Shown here: piece by piece, positions 36,549 to 45,133 of the stretch
How positions within the stretch are numbered: the stretch's first letter is position 1
Layout of the letters: each line of letters opens with the position of its first letter
Origin: Streptomyces sp. V2I9
Lineage (GTDB): Bacteria; Actinomycetota; Actinomycetes; Streptomycetales; Streptomycetaceae
NCBI RefSeq assembly: GCF_030817475.1
Contig: NZ_JAUSZJ010000002.1
Span: forward strand, 4,602,626-4,666,625
Direction of reading: 5' to 3'
DNA length: 64,000 bases
Notes under the pieces: model-generated
What the model was told of the DNA's origin: nothing
Seen by the model: only the letters and a program-made list of their open reading frames with translations
Databases searched by the model: none
Translations under genes and position numbers: made by a program

Positions 36549-38644
36549 AGCGGAACGACGCGCCGCCGCCGGGCGGGGCCGAGGACGTGAACGACCCGGC
36601 ACCGCACACGGGGGCCGAGGACGTGGACGACGCGCCGCCGCGCCCCCGGCGCGACACCGCGCTGCGTCGCGTCAGCCGGGAGGCCCGGCCCTTCCTGCGG
36701 GCGCGTACCGGGGTGATCCTGCGGCTGTCCGGCTGGTCCCTGCTGGAGTTCGCGCAGACCTTCCTCAGCGGGTACGGGGTCGCTCGCGCCCTCGACGACG
36801 GATTCCTCGCCGGACGCCCGGCGACCGGCCTGCTCTGGCTGGCCGTCGCCGCGGTCGCCGTGCTGCCCTCCGTGTTCGCCGCGCGCGGTATGTTCGGCCG
36901 ACTCGCGGACCTGGTGGAGCCGCTGCGCGACGGACTGGTCCGGCGGGCGGTGTCCCGAGCGCTGTCCGGCGCGCTCGGCCGCTCCGGCGACGTCAGCACC
37001 CGCTCCCTGTCCCAGCTCACCCATCAGAGTGAGATCGCGCGGGACGGCTGGGCCGGACTCGTCCTGACGCTGCGCTCGTTCGCGTTCACCGCCGCCGGGG
37101 CCGTCACCGGTCTGCTCGCCCTCTCGCCCGCCCTCCTCCTGATCGTCCTGCCGCCGCTGGTCGTGGGGTCCGCCCTGTTCCTCGGGACCCTGCCGCCGAT
37201 GGCCGCCCGCCAGCGGGCCTACCTCGCCGCCGACGAGGCGTACGCCGCGCACGCGGGTGAACTCGCCGCATCCGTACGCGACATCGCCGCCGCCGGGGCC
37301 GCCGGGCGGACGGTGGAGGAGTCCGGAGCCCTGGCCGCCGCGCAGCTCTCCGCTTCCCGGTCGCTGGCCCGCTGGTCGGCCGTACGGGTGCTGGCCCTCG
37401 CCGTCTGCGGCCGGTTCCCCCCGCTGCTCCTCCTCCTGGGGGCGCCCTGGCTGCTGCGGAACGGGCTGACGCCGGGTGCGCTGGTCGGCGCGCTGACCTA
37501 CCTCACCCAGGCGCTCGCCCCCGCCGTCCAGGCGCTGATGACCATGCTGGGCACGGCCGGGGGCCGCCTCGTCGTGGTCCTGGACCGCTTCACGGACGCC
37601 CCGCCCCCGCCCGGGGACGACCACCCGCCCCCCGGACGCGACACCACCGGGGCCGCCCCACGCGACACCGCACCAGCTCCCCCGGGCGACACCACGACGG
37701 CACCCGTCGGCGACGCCGTCCCCACGCCGCGCGGGACCCCGGTCGCCGAACTCCACGAGGTCACCTTCGCGTACGGGCCCCGTGCCCGGCCCGTCCTGGA
37801 CCGGCTCTCCCTGACGATCGCAGCGGGGGAGCACCTGGCGGTGGTCGGCCCGAGCGGCAGCGGCAAGTCCACCCTGGCCGCCGTACTCGCCGGGGTCGAG
37901 CGCCCCACCGGGGGAGCGGTGCGGTGGCGGGGGCGGCCGGTGCGGCCGGCCGACGCCACCGCCGTACGGGTTCTGCTGCCCCAGCACGCCTATGTGTTCA
38001 GCGGCTCCCTGCGGGACAACCTCCGCTACCTCCGTCCCGACGCCCACGACCGGGAGATCGCGGCCATGGGGGACGCGATCGGCTTGGAATCGCTGCTCTC
38101 CCGGCTCGGCTCCCTCGACGCGTACGTCGAACCGGGCCGGCTCTCCCAGGGCGAGCGCCAGCTCGTCGCCCTGGGCCGGGCCTACCTCGCCGCACCACCC
38201 CTGTTGATCCTCGACGAGGCCACCAGCCGCCTCGACCCGGCCGCCGAGACGCGGGCCGAGCTGGCCTGCGCCGCGCTGCCGGGCGCGCTGGTCGTCGTCG
38301 CCCACCGGCTCAGCTCGGCCCGCCGCGCCGGGCGGACCCTGGTGATGGACGGCCCGCACACCCGGTGCGGCACGCCGGACGAACTCCTGCTCTCCAGCCC
38401 CCTCTACCGCGACCTGGCCGGACTCTGGGGCCCGGAGGACGTGGACACGCCGGAGGACGCGGGTGCGCCGGGGGAGGCCCGCGTACCGGACGAGGAGGAC
38501 GCGGTGGCCGTCGCCGGTCGGCACGGGACGGTCGGTACCGGTCGGGGCTCGTCGCTCGGCTCCGGTCGGGGCACGCCGGGCGAGGACCGCGCACCGGGCG
38601 GGGAGCCCGGCGTCAGATCCAGCCCGCCTCCTTCGCCCGTCTGA
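36545..38644 (+). CDS. amfA: AmfA ABC exporter half-transporter
   Basis: 699 aa from a GTG start overlapping the amfB stop. It has an N-terminal acidic/Pro tail, six helices, then a linker of about 50 Pro/Thr/Asp-rich residues before the ATPase domain. Walker A is GPSGSGKS (about 435). The signature is LSQGERQ, not LSGGQ. Walker B is LLILDEATSRLD, with the catalytic Glu kept. It continues with a charged, Gly-rich C-terminal tail of about 75 residues whose last 32 bp overlap the 3' end of amfR on the other strand. Confidence 0.92.
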   Translation: MKRNDAPPPGGAEDVNDPAPHTGAEDVDDAPPRPRRDTALRRVSREARPFLRARTGVILRLSGWSLLEFAQTFLSGYGVARALDDGFLAGRPATGLLWLAVAAVAVLPSVFAARGMFGRLADLVEPLRDGLVRRAVSRALSGALGRSGDVSTRSLSQLTHQSEIARDGWAGLVLTLRSFAFTAAGAVTGLLALSPALLLIVLPPLVVGSALFLGTLPPMAARQRAYLAADEAYAAHAGELAASVRDIAAAGAAGRTVEESGALAAAQLSASRSLARWSAVRVLALAVCGRFPPLLLLLGAPWLLRNGLTPGALVGALTYLTQALAPAVQALMTMLGTAGGRLVVVLDRFTDAPPPPGDDHPPPGRDTTGAAPRDTAPAPPGDTTTAPVGDAVPTPRGTPVAELHEVTFAYGPRARPVLDRLSLTIAAGEHLAVVGPSGSGKSTLAAVLAGVERPTGGAVRWRGRPVRPADATAVRVLLPQHAYVFSGSLRDNLRYLRPDAHDREIAAMGDAIGLESLLSRLGSLDAYVEPGRLSQGERQLVALGRAYLAAPPLLILDEATSRLDPAAETRAELACAALPGALVVVAHRLSSARRAGRTLVMDGPHTRCGTPDELLLSSPLYRDLAGLWGPEDVDTPEDAGAPGEARVPDEEDAVAVAGRHGTVGTGRGSSLGSGRGTPGEDRAPGGEPGVRSSPPPSPV

Positions 38645-39218
38645 TCGCGTCGAGCCGGTTGCGGGCCCCGGACTTGCGGATGGCGGCGGCCAGGTAGTTG
38701 CGCACCGTCCCCGGCGTCAGGTGGAGTTCGGCGGCGATCCCGGCCACGGTGTCACCCCCTTCGGCCAGCGAGAGCACGCTCAACTCGCGCGGAGACAAGG
38801 GCATGTCGGCCACCTGGAGCAGACTGAACGCCAGCGACTCGTCGATGTGCCGCCCGCCGTCCGCCAGCTTGTGCATCACCTCGGACAGGTCGTCCACCGG
38901 ACGGTACTTGTCGATGTAGCCGAGCACCCCCGCCTCGTACGCCCGCCGCAGGCCGCGCGGCCGGTCGCTGCGGGTGAGCACGGCGAGCGGGTACGGGCCG
39001 CCGTGCGGCGCGGTCACCGTCTTCACCTCGTCGAGGACCTCCAGGACGCCCGGACAGTCGAGGTCCGTGAGGAGCACGTCCGCACTCGATCCGCCCAGGG
39101 CGTCGCGTATCGCACCGTGCTCGGCGGTCCGGACCTCTATGCCCGGCCCCGCGCAGAGCAGCGAGGCCAGCGAAGCGCGCCACAACGGCACGGTGTGGAC
39201 CAGCAGCACGGTTGTCAT
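38613..39218 (-). CDS. amfR: AmfR response regulator
   Basis: A 201-aa orphan regulator of the amf operon (RamR family). The ATG at 39218 is chosen (GAGGG upstream); a frame 37 codons longer has no ribosome site. The receiver domain keeps D52/D54 (LLTDLDCPG) and a Lys in YIDKYRP. The acidic pair that normally binds Mg2+ near residues 8-9 is replaced by His-Thr (VLLVHTVPLW), so classical phosphorylation is doubtful. A LuxR/NarL helix-turn-helix fills residues 135-200 (LSPRELSVLSLAEGGDTVAGIAAELHL region). In S. griseus this gene is under AdpA control. No TTA codon is seen. Confidence 0.92.
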   Translation of the reverse strand: MTTVLLVHTVPLWRASLASLLCAGPGIEVRTAEHGAIRDALGGSSADVLLTDLDCPGVLEVLDEVKTVTAPHGGPYPLAVLTRSDRPRGLRRAYEAGVLGYIDKYRPVDDLSEVMHKLADGGRHIDESLAFSLLQVADMPLSPRELSVLSLAEGGDTVAGIAAELHLTPGTVRNYLAAAIRKSGARNRLDAIRRAKEAGWI

Positions 39219-39508
39219 AGATCTGCCCTCAGTCTTTCTCTTGCGGCCCGACCAACGCGGAATGCGATGGATCGTGTGCGTCCGGTGACGGTTCCAGTTG
39301 AGCGCATGGGCCTTCACGTACGCCGACAAACGGGCCGAATAGTGCCCCCGTTGGGCGCGGAAGGGGGCGTTCGGATGTAAATCGGGAGCGCACAGCGCTC
39401 ACCGATCCATCTGTCTCGCTATTTCCTGGGTATTCGGGAACCCGTGGGCATCCGTCAGTGGGCCGGGCCCCGCGTCATTCCCGCCGGATGGCCGGTTCGG
39501 GGGGTGGT

Positions 39509-40390
39509 TCAGTTGAGGAGGGCGCGCGCCGCACGGGCCTTGCGCCGGATGTTCTCGGCCGTCGTCGGCTCGATGCCGTCGAGGAGTTCCGCGTACTCCT
39601 CCATCTCCGCCGCCCCGCGCAGGAACTCGCCGCGCTGGACCAGGAGCTGGGCGTGCTCGTAGCGGAGCCGCGCGGGACGCGAGGGCAGCAGCAGCGACAA
39701 CTCCACCGCCCACAGCGCCACATCGGTGCGCTCGGGCCGGGCCGCCGCCCACGCCCGGATGTTGTTCAGGATGCGCAGCACGATCTCCAGCGGGCGCGCG
39801 GGCGTCGTCATCGACGGGTCGAGGGCCGCCCCGGTCGCCCCTGCCACCAGCAACGCGGCATCCTGGCCGGTCAACGGCGCGCCCCCGGCGAACGGGTCGG
39901 CCAGTACCGGGTGTTCGCGGTCGCCGAAGCCGACCACGAAGTGGCCGGGCAGCGCCACGCCGTACACGGGCGCGCCGGCCCGCCTGGCGACCTCGATCCA
40001 GACGACGGACAGCAGGATCGGCAGGCCCCGGCGGCGGCGCAGCACCCGCTGGAGCAGGGAGGAGTCCAGCCGCTGGTAGTCGGCCGACGATCCGCCGAAC
40101 CCGTAGCGCCCGCCGAGCAGTTCGGCCAGGGCCGAGGCCCAGCCGGCGGGCGAGCGGGAGCCGTACGGCAGCATCCCCGCCAGCCGGTCCAGCTCGATCT
40201 GCGCGGCGTCGATGCCGTACGGGTCGGGGTCGGTCTCCCCGGGCACCACCGGGCGGACCTCGGCCGGGCCGACCGGTCCGGCCTCGGCGCCCAGCAGCAG
40301 GCACAGCAGGGCGAGGTCCGGCCGCTCGGACCGGGCCTCCTCGGCGAACTGCCGCCGACGCTCGTCCGCCCCGGAATCCAGCGTGCTCAT
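39509..40390 (-). CDS. SirB1/transglutaminase-like protein
   Basis: 293 aa, starting MSTLDSGADERRRQFAEEA at 40390. It matches the transglutaminase-like core 2 family: LPILLSVVWIEVARRAGAPVYGVALPGHFVVGF carries the His, and DPF carries the Asp. The usual nucleophile position (family Cys/Ser) is not clear, so activity is uncertain. A C-terminal TPR-like helical tail contains the typical EMEEYAELL...TAENIRRKARAARAL end. The biological role is unknown. Confidence 0.8.
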   Translation of the reverse strand: MSTLDSGADERRRQFAEEARSERPDLALLCLLLGAEAGPVGPAEVRPVVPGETDPDPYGIDAAQIELDRLAGMLPYGSRSPAGWASALAELLGGRYGFGGSSADYQRLDSSLLQRVLRRRRGLPILLSVVWIEVARRAGAPVYGVALPGHFVVGFGDREHPVLADPFAGGAPLTGQDAALLVAGATGAALDPSMTTPARPLEIVLRILNNIRAWAAARPERTDVALWAVELSLLLPSRPARLRYEHAQLLVQRGEFLRGAAEMEEYAELLDGIEPTTAENIRRKARAARALLN

Positions 40391-40528
40391 CTCCGACCCC
40401 TGCCCTTGTCCCCGCCCCTGTCCCCGTTCATGTGCGCAGATCCGCCCGCCGTACACCCGAGGGGCCGTCACCGGTGCCTGCCCGAGGGCCCGTCCCGGAG
40501 CCGGTGCCGGGAGCCCCGGCGCGTTCCG

Positions 40529-41524
40529 TCACGCCGGGCGGTAGTGGTGGTAGCGGTGGTGGAGTGCGAAGCCCATGCCGTCGTACAGCGCCCGCGCCCC
40601 CTCGTTGTCCTCCTCGACCTGGAGCCAGGCGGCCGACGCGCCCTCGTCCAGGGCCCGTCGTGCCAGCGCGGTCATCACGGCGGTCGCGAGCCCGCGCCGC
40701 CGCCGCTCCGGGGCGACCTCGACGGCCAGGAACCCGGCCCACCGGCCGTCCACCACGCACCGCCCGATCGCGTCCGGCGCGTCACCGTCCCCCGCGACCG
40801 TGGCGAACCAGACCGAAGGGCCGCTCCTCAGCACGGGCAGCACCTGCGGTCCGGGGGTGGAGAACCGCTGGTAGCGGGAGAGCCAGGCCGCGTCCGGCTC
40901 GCGGGTCAGCCGGACCGCCGTACCCGCCGCCGCCCCGTCACCGACCGGCGCCAGCGCGGCGATCCGCACCTGGGCCGAGACCTCGCGCCGCCACCCGTGC
41001 CGCTCCAGCTCCGCGCACAGGACCTCCTGCGTGCCCGCGGCCCCGGTCGCCGTCTGGACGTACGGGGGGAGCCCCCGCTCCCCGTACCAGGCGCGCACCC
41101 GCCCCAGCGCCTCACCGACCGGGAGCCCCGGATCGCCGAGCGGCAGCACGGAGTTGGCGCGCCGGGTGAAACCGGCGGCGGCGCGCAGCCGCCAGTCGCC
41201 CAGTGCCTCGCTCTCCACGGGCTGCCAGGCGCGCGCCGTGACGGCGGCCAGTTCCTCGAAGGAGGCGGCGGGACCGCGCCGACGGGCCGGCGCGGCGGGC
41301 ACGACCTTTCCGGCGACGAGGGAGGATTCCCCGATGTGCGCGGACTCCCCGCTCTTTCGTGTGATCGAGAGCACACCGTCGGTCCATGATGTGAGCACCC
41401 CGACCGTGTCGGTGAACTCCGCGCCCGCGCCGCCGTTCTCCGTCCGGCACCGCACGGAGACGCGTTTGCCCACGTCAGCGCGGGTGATGCGAACGTCCAT
41501 CCGTCCGCCGATCGTGAATTCCAC
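40529..41524 (-). CDS. GNAT acetyltransferase with Rv0428c-like SH3 N-domain
   Basis: 331 aa from a GTG start with AGGAGGGG upstream. Residues 9-72 form a small beta-barrel (VRITRADVGKRVSVR...GVLTSWTDGVLSITRKSG) like the SH3 domain of mycobacterial Rv0428c. Residues 90-331 are GNAT, with the acetyl-CoA loop RRRRGLATAVM and a terminal NEGARALYDGMGF. It is divergent from fdxC (117 bp). Substrate unknown. Confidence 0.85.
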   Translation of the reverse strand: MEFTIGGRMDVRITRADVGKRVSVRCRTENGGAGAEFTDTVGVLTSWTDGVLSITRKSGESAHIGESSLVAGKVVPAAPARRRGPAASFEELAAVTARAWQPVESEALGDWRLRAAAGFTRRANSVLPLGDPGLPVGEALGRVRAWYGERGLPPYVQTATGAAGTQEVLCAELERHGWRREVSAQVRIAALAPVGDGAAAGTAVRLTREPDAAWLSRYQRFSTPGPQVLPVLRSGPSVWFATVAGDGDAPDAIGRCVVDGRWAGFLAVEVAPERRRRGLATAVMTALARRALDEGASAAWLQVEEDNEGARALYDGMGFALHHRYHHYRPA

Positions 41525-41641
41525 AGGTCTGTCCGCCCCTCCTGTTCGGATCGTGCCCGAGAACGGAGATACTAGGGGTGGGCATCGACGACGCCGCGCT
41601 CCCGCGCGAGAGCCAACGCCCTACCGAGGAGGAACGACAGC

Positions 41642-41962
41642 GTGACCTACGTCATCGCGCAGCCTTGTGTCGACGTGAAGGACAAGGCCTGCATCGAAGA
41701 GTGCCCCGTCGACTGCATCTACGAGGGCCGGCGGTCCTTGTACATCCACCCGGACGAGTGCGTCGACTGTGGAGCGTGTGAGCCGGTCTGCCCGGTCGAG
41801 GCCATCTTCTACGAGGACGACACTCCGGAGGAGTGGAAGGACTACTACAAGGCGAACGTCGAGTTCTTCGACGACCTCGGCTCGCCGGGTGGTGCTTCCA
41901 AGCTCGGTCTCATCGAGCGCGACCACGCGTTCATCGCCGCACTGCCCCCGCAGAACCAGTAG
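41642..41962 (+). CDS. fdxC: 7Fe ferredoxin FdxC
   Basis: 106 aa from a GTG start (GAGGAACGA upstream). C9, C17, C21 and C25, then C40, C43, C46 and C50, give one 3Fe-4S and one 4Fe-4S cluster in the actinobacterial FdxC arrangement, followed by the long C-terminal tail. It is an electron carrier to cytochromes P450 or reductases. It lies upstream of dapC, an order shared with mycobacteria. Confidence 0.96.
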   Translation: MTYVIAQPCVDVKDKACIEECPVDCIYEGRRSLYIHPDECVDCGACEPVCPVEAIFYEDDTPEEWKDYYKANVEFFDDLGSPGGASKLGLIERDHAFIAALPPQNQ

Positions 41963-42016
41963 GCGGCGGCACCACGCGCGCAGCCCGGTCCCGTACGGCT
42001 CGTCCCCGTGCGGGAC

Positions 42017-42046
42017 CGTGGTGTTTCCCGCGCGGGAAACACCACG
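42017..42046. promoter_or_regulatory. Perfect 30-bp palindrome between fdxC and dapC
   Basis: Arms CGTGGTGTTTCCCGC and GCGGGAAACACCACG abut with no spacer. As RNA it forms a 13-bp stem with a GCGC loop. It lies 55 bp after fdxC and 66 bp before dapC. It could be a terminator/attenuator or a DNA operator. Confidence 0.6.
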
Positions 42047-42111
42047 CGCACAGGCCGTGCGAGAACGCCCCGTACGAGATCAGCACGAGAAACCCGAGAA
42101 AGCAGAATCCC

Positions 42112-43206
42112 GTGTCCGCAGTCTCCTCCCGCCTCCCCGTCTTCCCCTGGGACAAGCTCGCGCCCTACAAGTCGACGGCGCTCGCCCACCCGGACGGCAT
42201 CGTGGACCTGTCGGTCGGCACTCCGGTCGACCCGGTCCCCGACCTGATCCAGCGGGCGCTGGTGGCCGCGGCGGACAGCCCCGGCTATCCGACGGTGTGG
42301 GGCACCGAGGAGCTGCGGGACGCGCTCACCGGCTGGGTCGGTCGCTGCCTCGGCGCGGTCGGCGTCACGCACGCGAACGTGCTGCCGGTCGTCGGCTCCA
42401 AGGAGCTGGTGGCCTGGCTCCCCACCCAGCTCGGACTCGGCGCGGGCGACCGGGTGGCCTACCCCCGGCTCGCCTACCCGACGTACGAGGTCGGCGCGCG
42501 ACTCTGCGGCGCGGAGCCCGTCGTCTACGACGACCCGACCGAGCTGGACCCGGCCGGGCTGAAGCTGCTCTGGCTCAACTCGCCCTCCAACCCGACCGGC
42601 AAGGTGCTGCCCAAGGAGGAGCTGACCCGGATCGTCGCCTGGGCGCGCGAGCACGGCGTCCTGGTCTTCAGCGACGAGTGCTACCTGGAGCTGGGCTGGG
42701 ACGCCGAGCCGGTCTCGGTGCTCCACCCGGACGTCTGCGGCGGCCACTACGACGGCATCGTCGCGGTCCACTCGCTCTCCAAGCGCTCCAACCTGGCCGG
42801 GTACCGGGCCGCGTTCATCGCGGGCGACGCTGCCGTCCTCGGTGAGCTGCTGCTGATCCGCAAGCACGGCGGGATGATGACGGCCGCCCCCGTCCAGGCG
42901 GCCACCGTCGCCGCCCTCGGCGACGACGTGCACGTCTCCGAGCAGCGCGCCCGGTACGCCGACCGGCGCCTCGCCCTGCGCGCGGCCCTGGAGGCGCACG
43001 GCTTCCGGATCGAGCACAGCGAGGCCAGTCTCTACCTGTGGGCGACCCGCGACGAGCCGTGCTGGGACACCGTGGCCCACCTCGCGGAGCGGGGCATCCT
43101 GGTCGCGCCCGGCGACTTCTACGGCCCCGCGGGCGCGAGCTTCGTCCGGGTGGCGTTCACCGCGACCGACGAGCGGGTGGCGGCGGCGGTCAAGCGCCTG
43201 TCCTGA
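42112..43206 (+). CDS. dapC: Succinyldiaminopimelate transaminase DapC
   Basis: A 364-aa PLP aminotransferase of fold type I. It converts N-succinyl-L-2-amino-6-oxopimelate to succinyl-DAP in the lysine/peptidoglycan pathway. The start GTG at 42112 gives VSAVSSRLPVFPWDKLAPYK. The PLP lysine is in SLSKRSNLAGYRAAF, with NSPSNPTGK and SDECYLELGW upstream. dapE lies 2 kb further on. It ends at a bidirectional terminator. Confidence 0.93.
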   Translation: MSAVSSRLPVFPWDKLAPYKSTALAHPDGIVDLSVGTPVDPVPDLIQRALVAAADSPGYPTVWGTEELRDALTGWVGRCLGAVGVTHANVLPVVGSKELVAWLPTQLGLGAGDRVAYPRLAYPTYEVGARLCGAEPVVYDDPTELDPAGLKLLWLNSPSNPTGKVLPKEELTRIVAWAREHGVLVFSDECYLELGWDAEPVSVLHPDVCGGHYDGIVAVHSLSKRSNLAGYRAAFIAGDAAVLGELLLIRKHGGMMTAAPVQAATVAALGDDVHVSEQRARYADRRLALRAALEAHGFRIEHSEASLYLWATRDEPCWDTVAHLAERGILVAPGDFYGPAGASFVRVAFTATDERVAAAVKRLS

Positions 43207-43241
43207 TAGGGACCCGGAAGCGCGGGGCCCGGAGACGCGGC

Positions 43242-43280
43242 AGGGCCCGGGAAGTGCGCACTCCGCACTTCCCGGGCCCT
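43242..43280. terminator. Bidirectional terminator
   Basis: Perfect 17-bp stem AGGGCCCGGGAAGTGCG with its complement (43264-43280), 5-nt loop, between the convergent dapC and the secreted-protein gene. Confidence 0.85.
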
Positions 43281-43301
43281 CCCGCTGGTGCCGGGCTCGG
43301 G

Positions 43302-43742
43302 TCAGCCGATCGGCAGCCCGCTCAGCGGCAGGGCGTCGGTGGGCAGGCCGCCCCGGGTGAGGGAGTCGGTGGGCAGACCGCCGCCGGCGGCCTCGGCCAC
43401 CCCGCCCACGGCCTCGCCCGCGCTGCCCGCGGTCCGGCCGGCGGTCTCCTGGGCGGCCGGGACGGCCACCTTGGCGGAGCCGCCGACGGCCTCGCCCGCG
43501 GCCGGGAGCGCGGTGCCCACGAGCCGGCCGCCGGTCTGACCGGCCGCCTCGGTGCCCTGCCGGGCGGTGCTGTCGAGGGTGTCGCCGACGCTCGCGCCGT
43601 CCAGCGAGGTCAGACCGCCCAGGTCCGTGGTCTGCGGGAGCTCTGCGGCGCTCGCGGCGCCGGCCGCACCGACCACGGGGGCTGCGCCTGCGGCGATCAG
43701 CAGCGCGGCACGAGCGATCCGACGGGCCAGGGGGAGGGACAT
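43302..43742 (-). CDS. Small secreted Ala/Gly-rich protein
   Basis: 146 aa. The signal peptide MSLPLARRIARAALLIAAGA ends in AGAASA just before AE, a signal peptidase I site. The mature part is low-complexity Ala/Gly/Thr, and the C-terminus repeats GGLPTD.L / SGLPIG. No Cys and no LPXTG are visible. Start ATG with AAGGAG. Unknown function; possibly a wall-associated or chaplin-like spacer, but nothing supports that beyond export. Confidence 0.7.
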   Translation of the reverse strand: MSLPLARRIARAALLIAAGAAPVVGAAGAASAAELPQTTDLGGLTSLDGASVGDTLDSTARQGTEAAGQTGGRLVGTALPAAGEAVGGSAKVAVPAAQETAGRTAGSAGEAVGGVAEAAGGGLPTDSLTRGGLPTDALPLSGLPIG

Positions 43743-44033
43743 GATGCTCCTTCAGCGGGTTGTGCACGGATGCGTCCGTCCGGTGATCCGGACGCCCTGA
43801 CAACCGCTGCGGGGGCGGGGGAGGTTGCGGTGCGCAAAGGTAAAGACTGAGTAATGCGTCCGATTATCCGCAGCGCCGGAAACCGGGCAAACGATCCATA
43901 CCGCCGCGCCCCGGTGAACCGTCACTCCTCTTGCGCGGCAAGGGGATCGGGGCAGGCTCGCCGAGCCTGTGAGGGAAGGGCGGGAAACGTCCGGGGCCGG
44001 GGCCGCCGGGGTCCGTACGGGGGATGGGGCGTA

Positions 44034-44960
44034 CTACTGAGCGACCCGGATGCCGACCGTCGCCACACCCGTTTCCGTACCCTTCGGGTCTTCTGTCCGC
44101 CAGCCCCGGCCGGCTTCCCAGACCCGGTCCGCGTAGCTCACGCGCTCGATCCGCAGCGCCTCGGACTGCGCCACCGCCCAGTGCGCCAGCTCCCAGCCGC
44201 GCCGGGGCGCCCTCTCGTCCCCGGCCTTCGCCGGTGCCGCCGGTACGGGGACGGAGACGGTCGAGGCGGCGGAGGGCCCCGCGGCCTTCGCGGCGGGCAG
44301 CACCTCCTTGCCGAAGGCGCGCACCAACTCGGCCCGCACCTGTCCGGCGTCGCCCGGACCGTCCGCCGTGGCGGTGGACGGGGTGCAGTTCAGCGCGGCG
44401 GGCCTGCGCCCGGTCAGCGCGGCGGCCAGCAGCGCGGCGTCCGGCTCGTGCTTCGCGTACGCCTGCGGGAACCCGCTGCGCTGCACGCGCTGCGCGGCCA
44501 CGGTCAGCGGGAGCCGCGAATAGCCGGGGACCTCGGCCAGGCCCTCGTAGAACTTCCCGGACGAGTAGACCGGGTCCATGATCTGCTCCGCGCTGCCCCA
44601 GCCCTGCGAGGGCCGCTGCTGGAACAGGCCCATCGAGTCCCGGTCGCCGTGGTCGATGTTGTGGAGCGCGGACTCCTGGAGCGCGGTGGCCAGCGCGATC
44701 GTCACCGCCCGCTCCGGCATGCCCCGCGTGGTGCCCACGGCGGAGATCGTCGCCGCGTTGACGGCCTGGGCGAGGCTCATCTCGTACCGCTGCGTCCCGC
44801 CCTCGTCCCCGTCCTTCGCCTCCACCACGCAGCGCGGCGGGTTCTTCGAACCGGAGGAGTCGTACTGCACGGCCAGATAACCGCCGAGCGCCGCGAGCAC
44901 GGCGAGGGCGGCCCCGTAGCGGAGGAGGCGTCGTCGGCGAGGGCTGGCTGTCCTGGGCAC
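44034..44960 (-). CDS. Membrane-anchored lysozyme-like protein
   Basis: 308 aa from the GTG at 44960. A basic N-terminus and one helix (LRYGAALAVLAALGGYLAV) act as anchor or signal. The extracellular domain contains ALQESALHNIDHGDRDSMG and LFQQRPSQGWG, the transglycosylase-like lysozyme-fold pattern. It is often mis-annotated as a heavy-metal transporter. The related M. tuberculosis gene (Rv1230c, from memory) is in the same neighbourhood. Hydrolase activity is not certain. Confidence 0.75.
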   Translation of the reverse strand: MPRTASPRRRRLLRYGAALAVLAALGGYLAVQYDSSGSKNPPRCVVEAKDGDEGGTQRYEMSLAQAVNAATISAVGTTRGMPERAVTIALATALQESALHNIDHGDRDSMGLFQQRPSQGWGSAEQIMDPVYSSGKFYEGLAEVPGYSRLPLTVAAQRVQRSGFPQAYAKHEPDAALLAAALTGRRPAALNCTPSTATADGPGDAGQVRAELVRAFGKEVLPAAKAAGPSAASTVSVPVPAAPAKAGDERAPRRGWELAHWAVAQSEALRIERVSYADRVWEAGRGWRTEDPKGTETGVATVGIRVAQ

Positions 44961-45133
44961 GGGCCCACCGTACTGGAGGGTATGGCCGGGACCGATACCT
45001 CGGCGTTCCGGGACCGATTCCCCTGTGTTCCGGGGCGGCACCCGCGTCGTCGCAGGGGGACGGCCCCTGTCCCCCACCGGTGCGGAGCCCAGCCCCTCAC
45101 GGGTGCCGACCCCTGTCCTCTAGGGTCGGGGCC

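Noticed and set aside
34619..38644. A single 1341-aa protein spanning both ABC genes
   Set aside because: The first half is out-of-frame antisense-like, Arg/Pro-rich noise; amfA begins at GTG 36545, overlapping the amfB stop.
38613..39218. bldA-dependent TTA codon in amfR
   Set aside because: No in-frame TTA was seen on reading the gene.
44034..44960. Heavy-metal transporter
   Set aside because: A common database label for this family, but there is only one transmembrane helix and a lysozyme-like domain.
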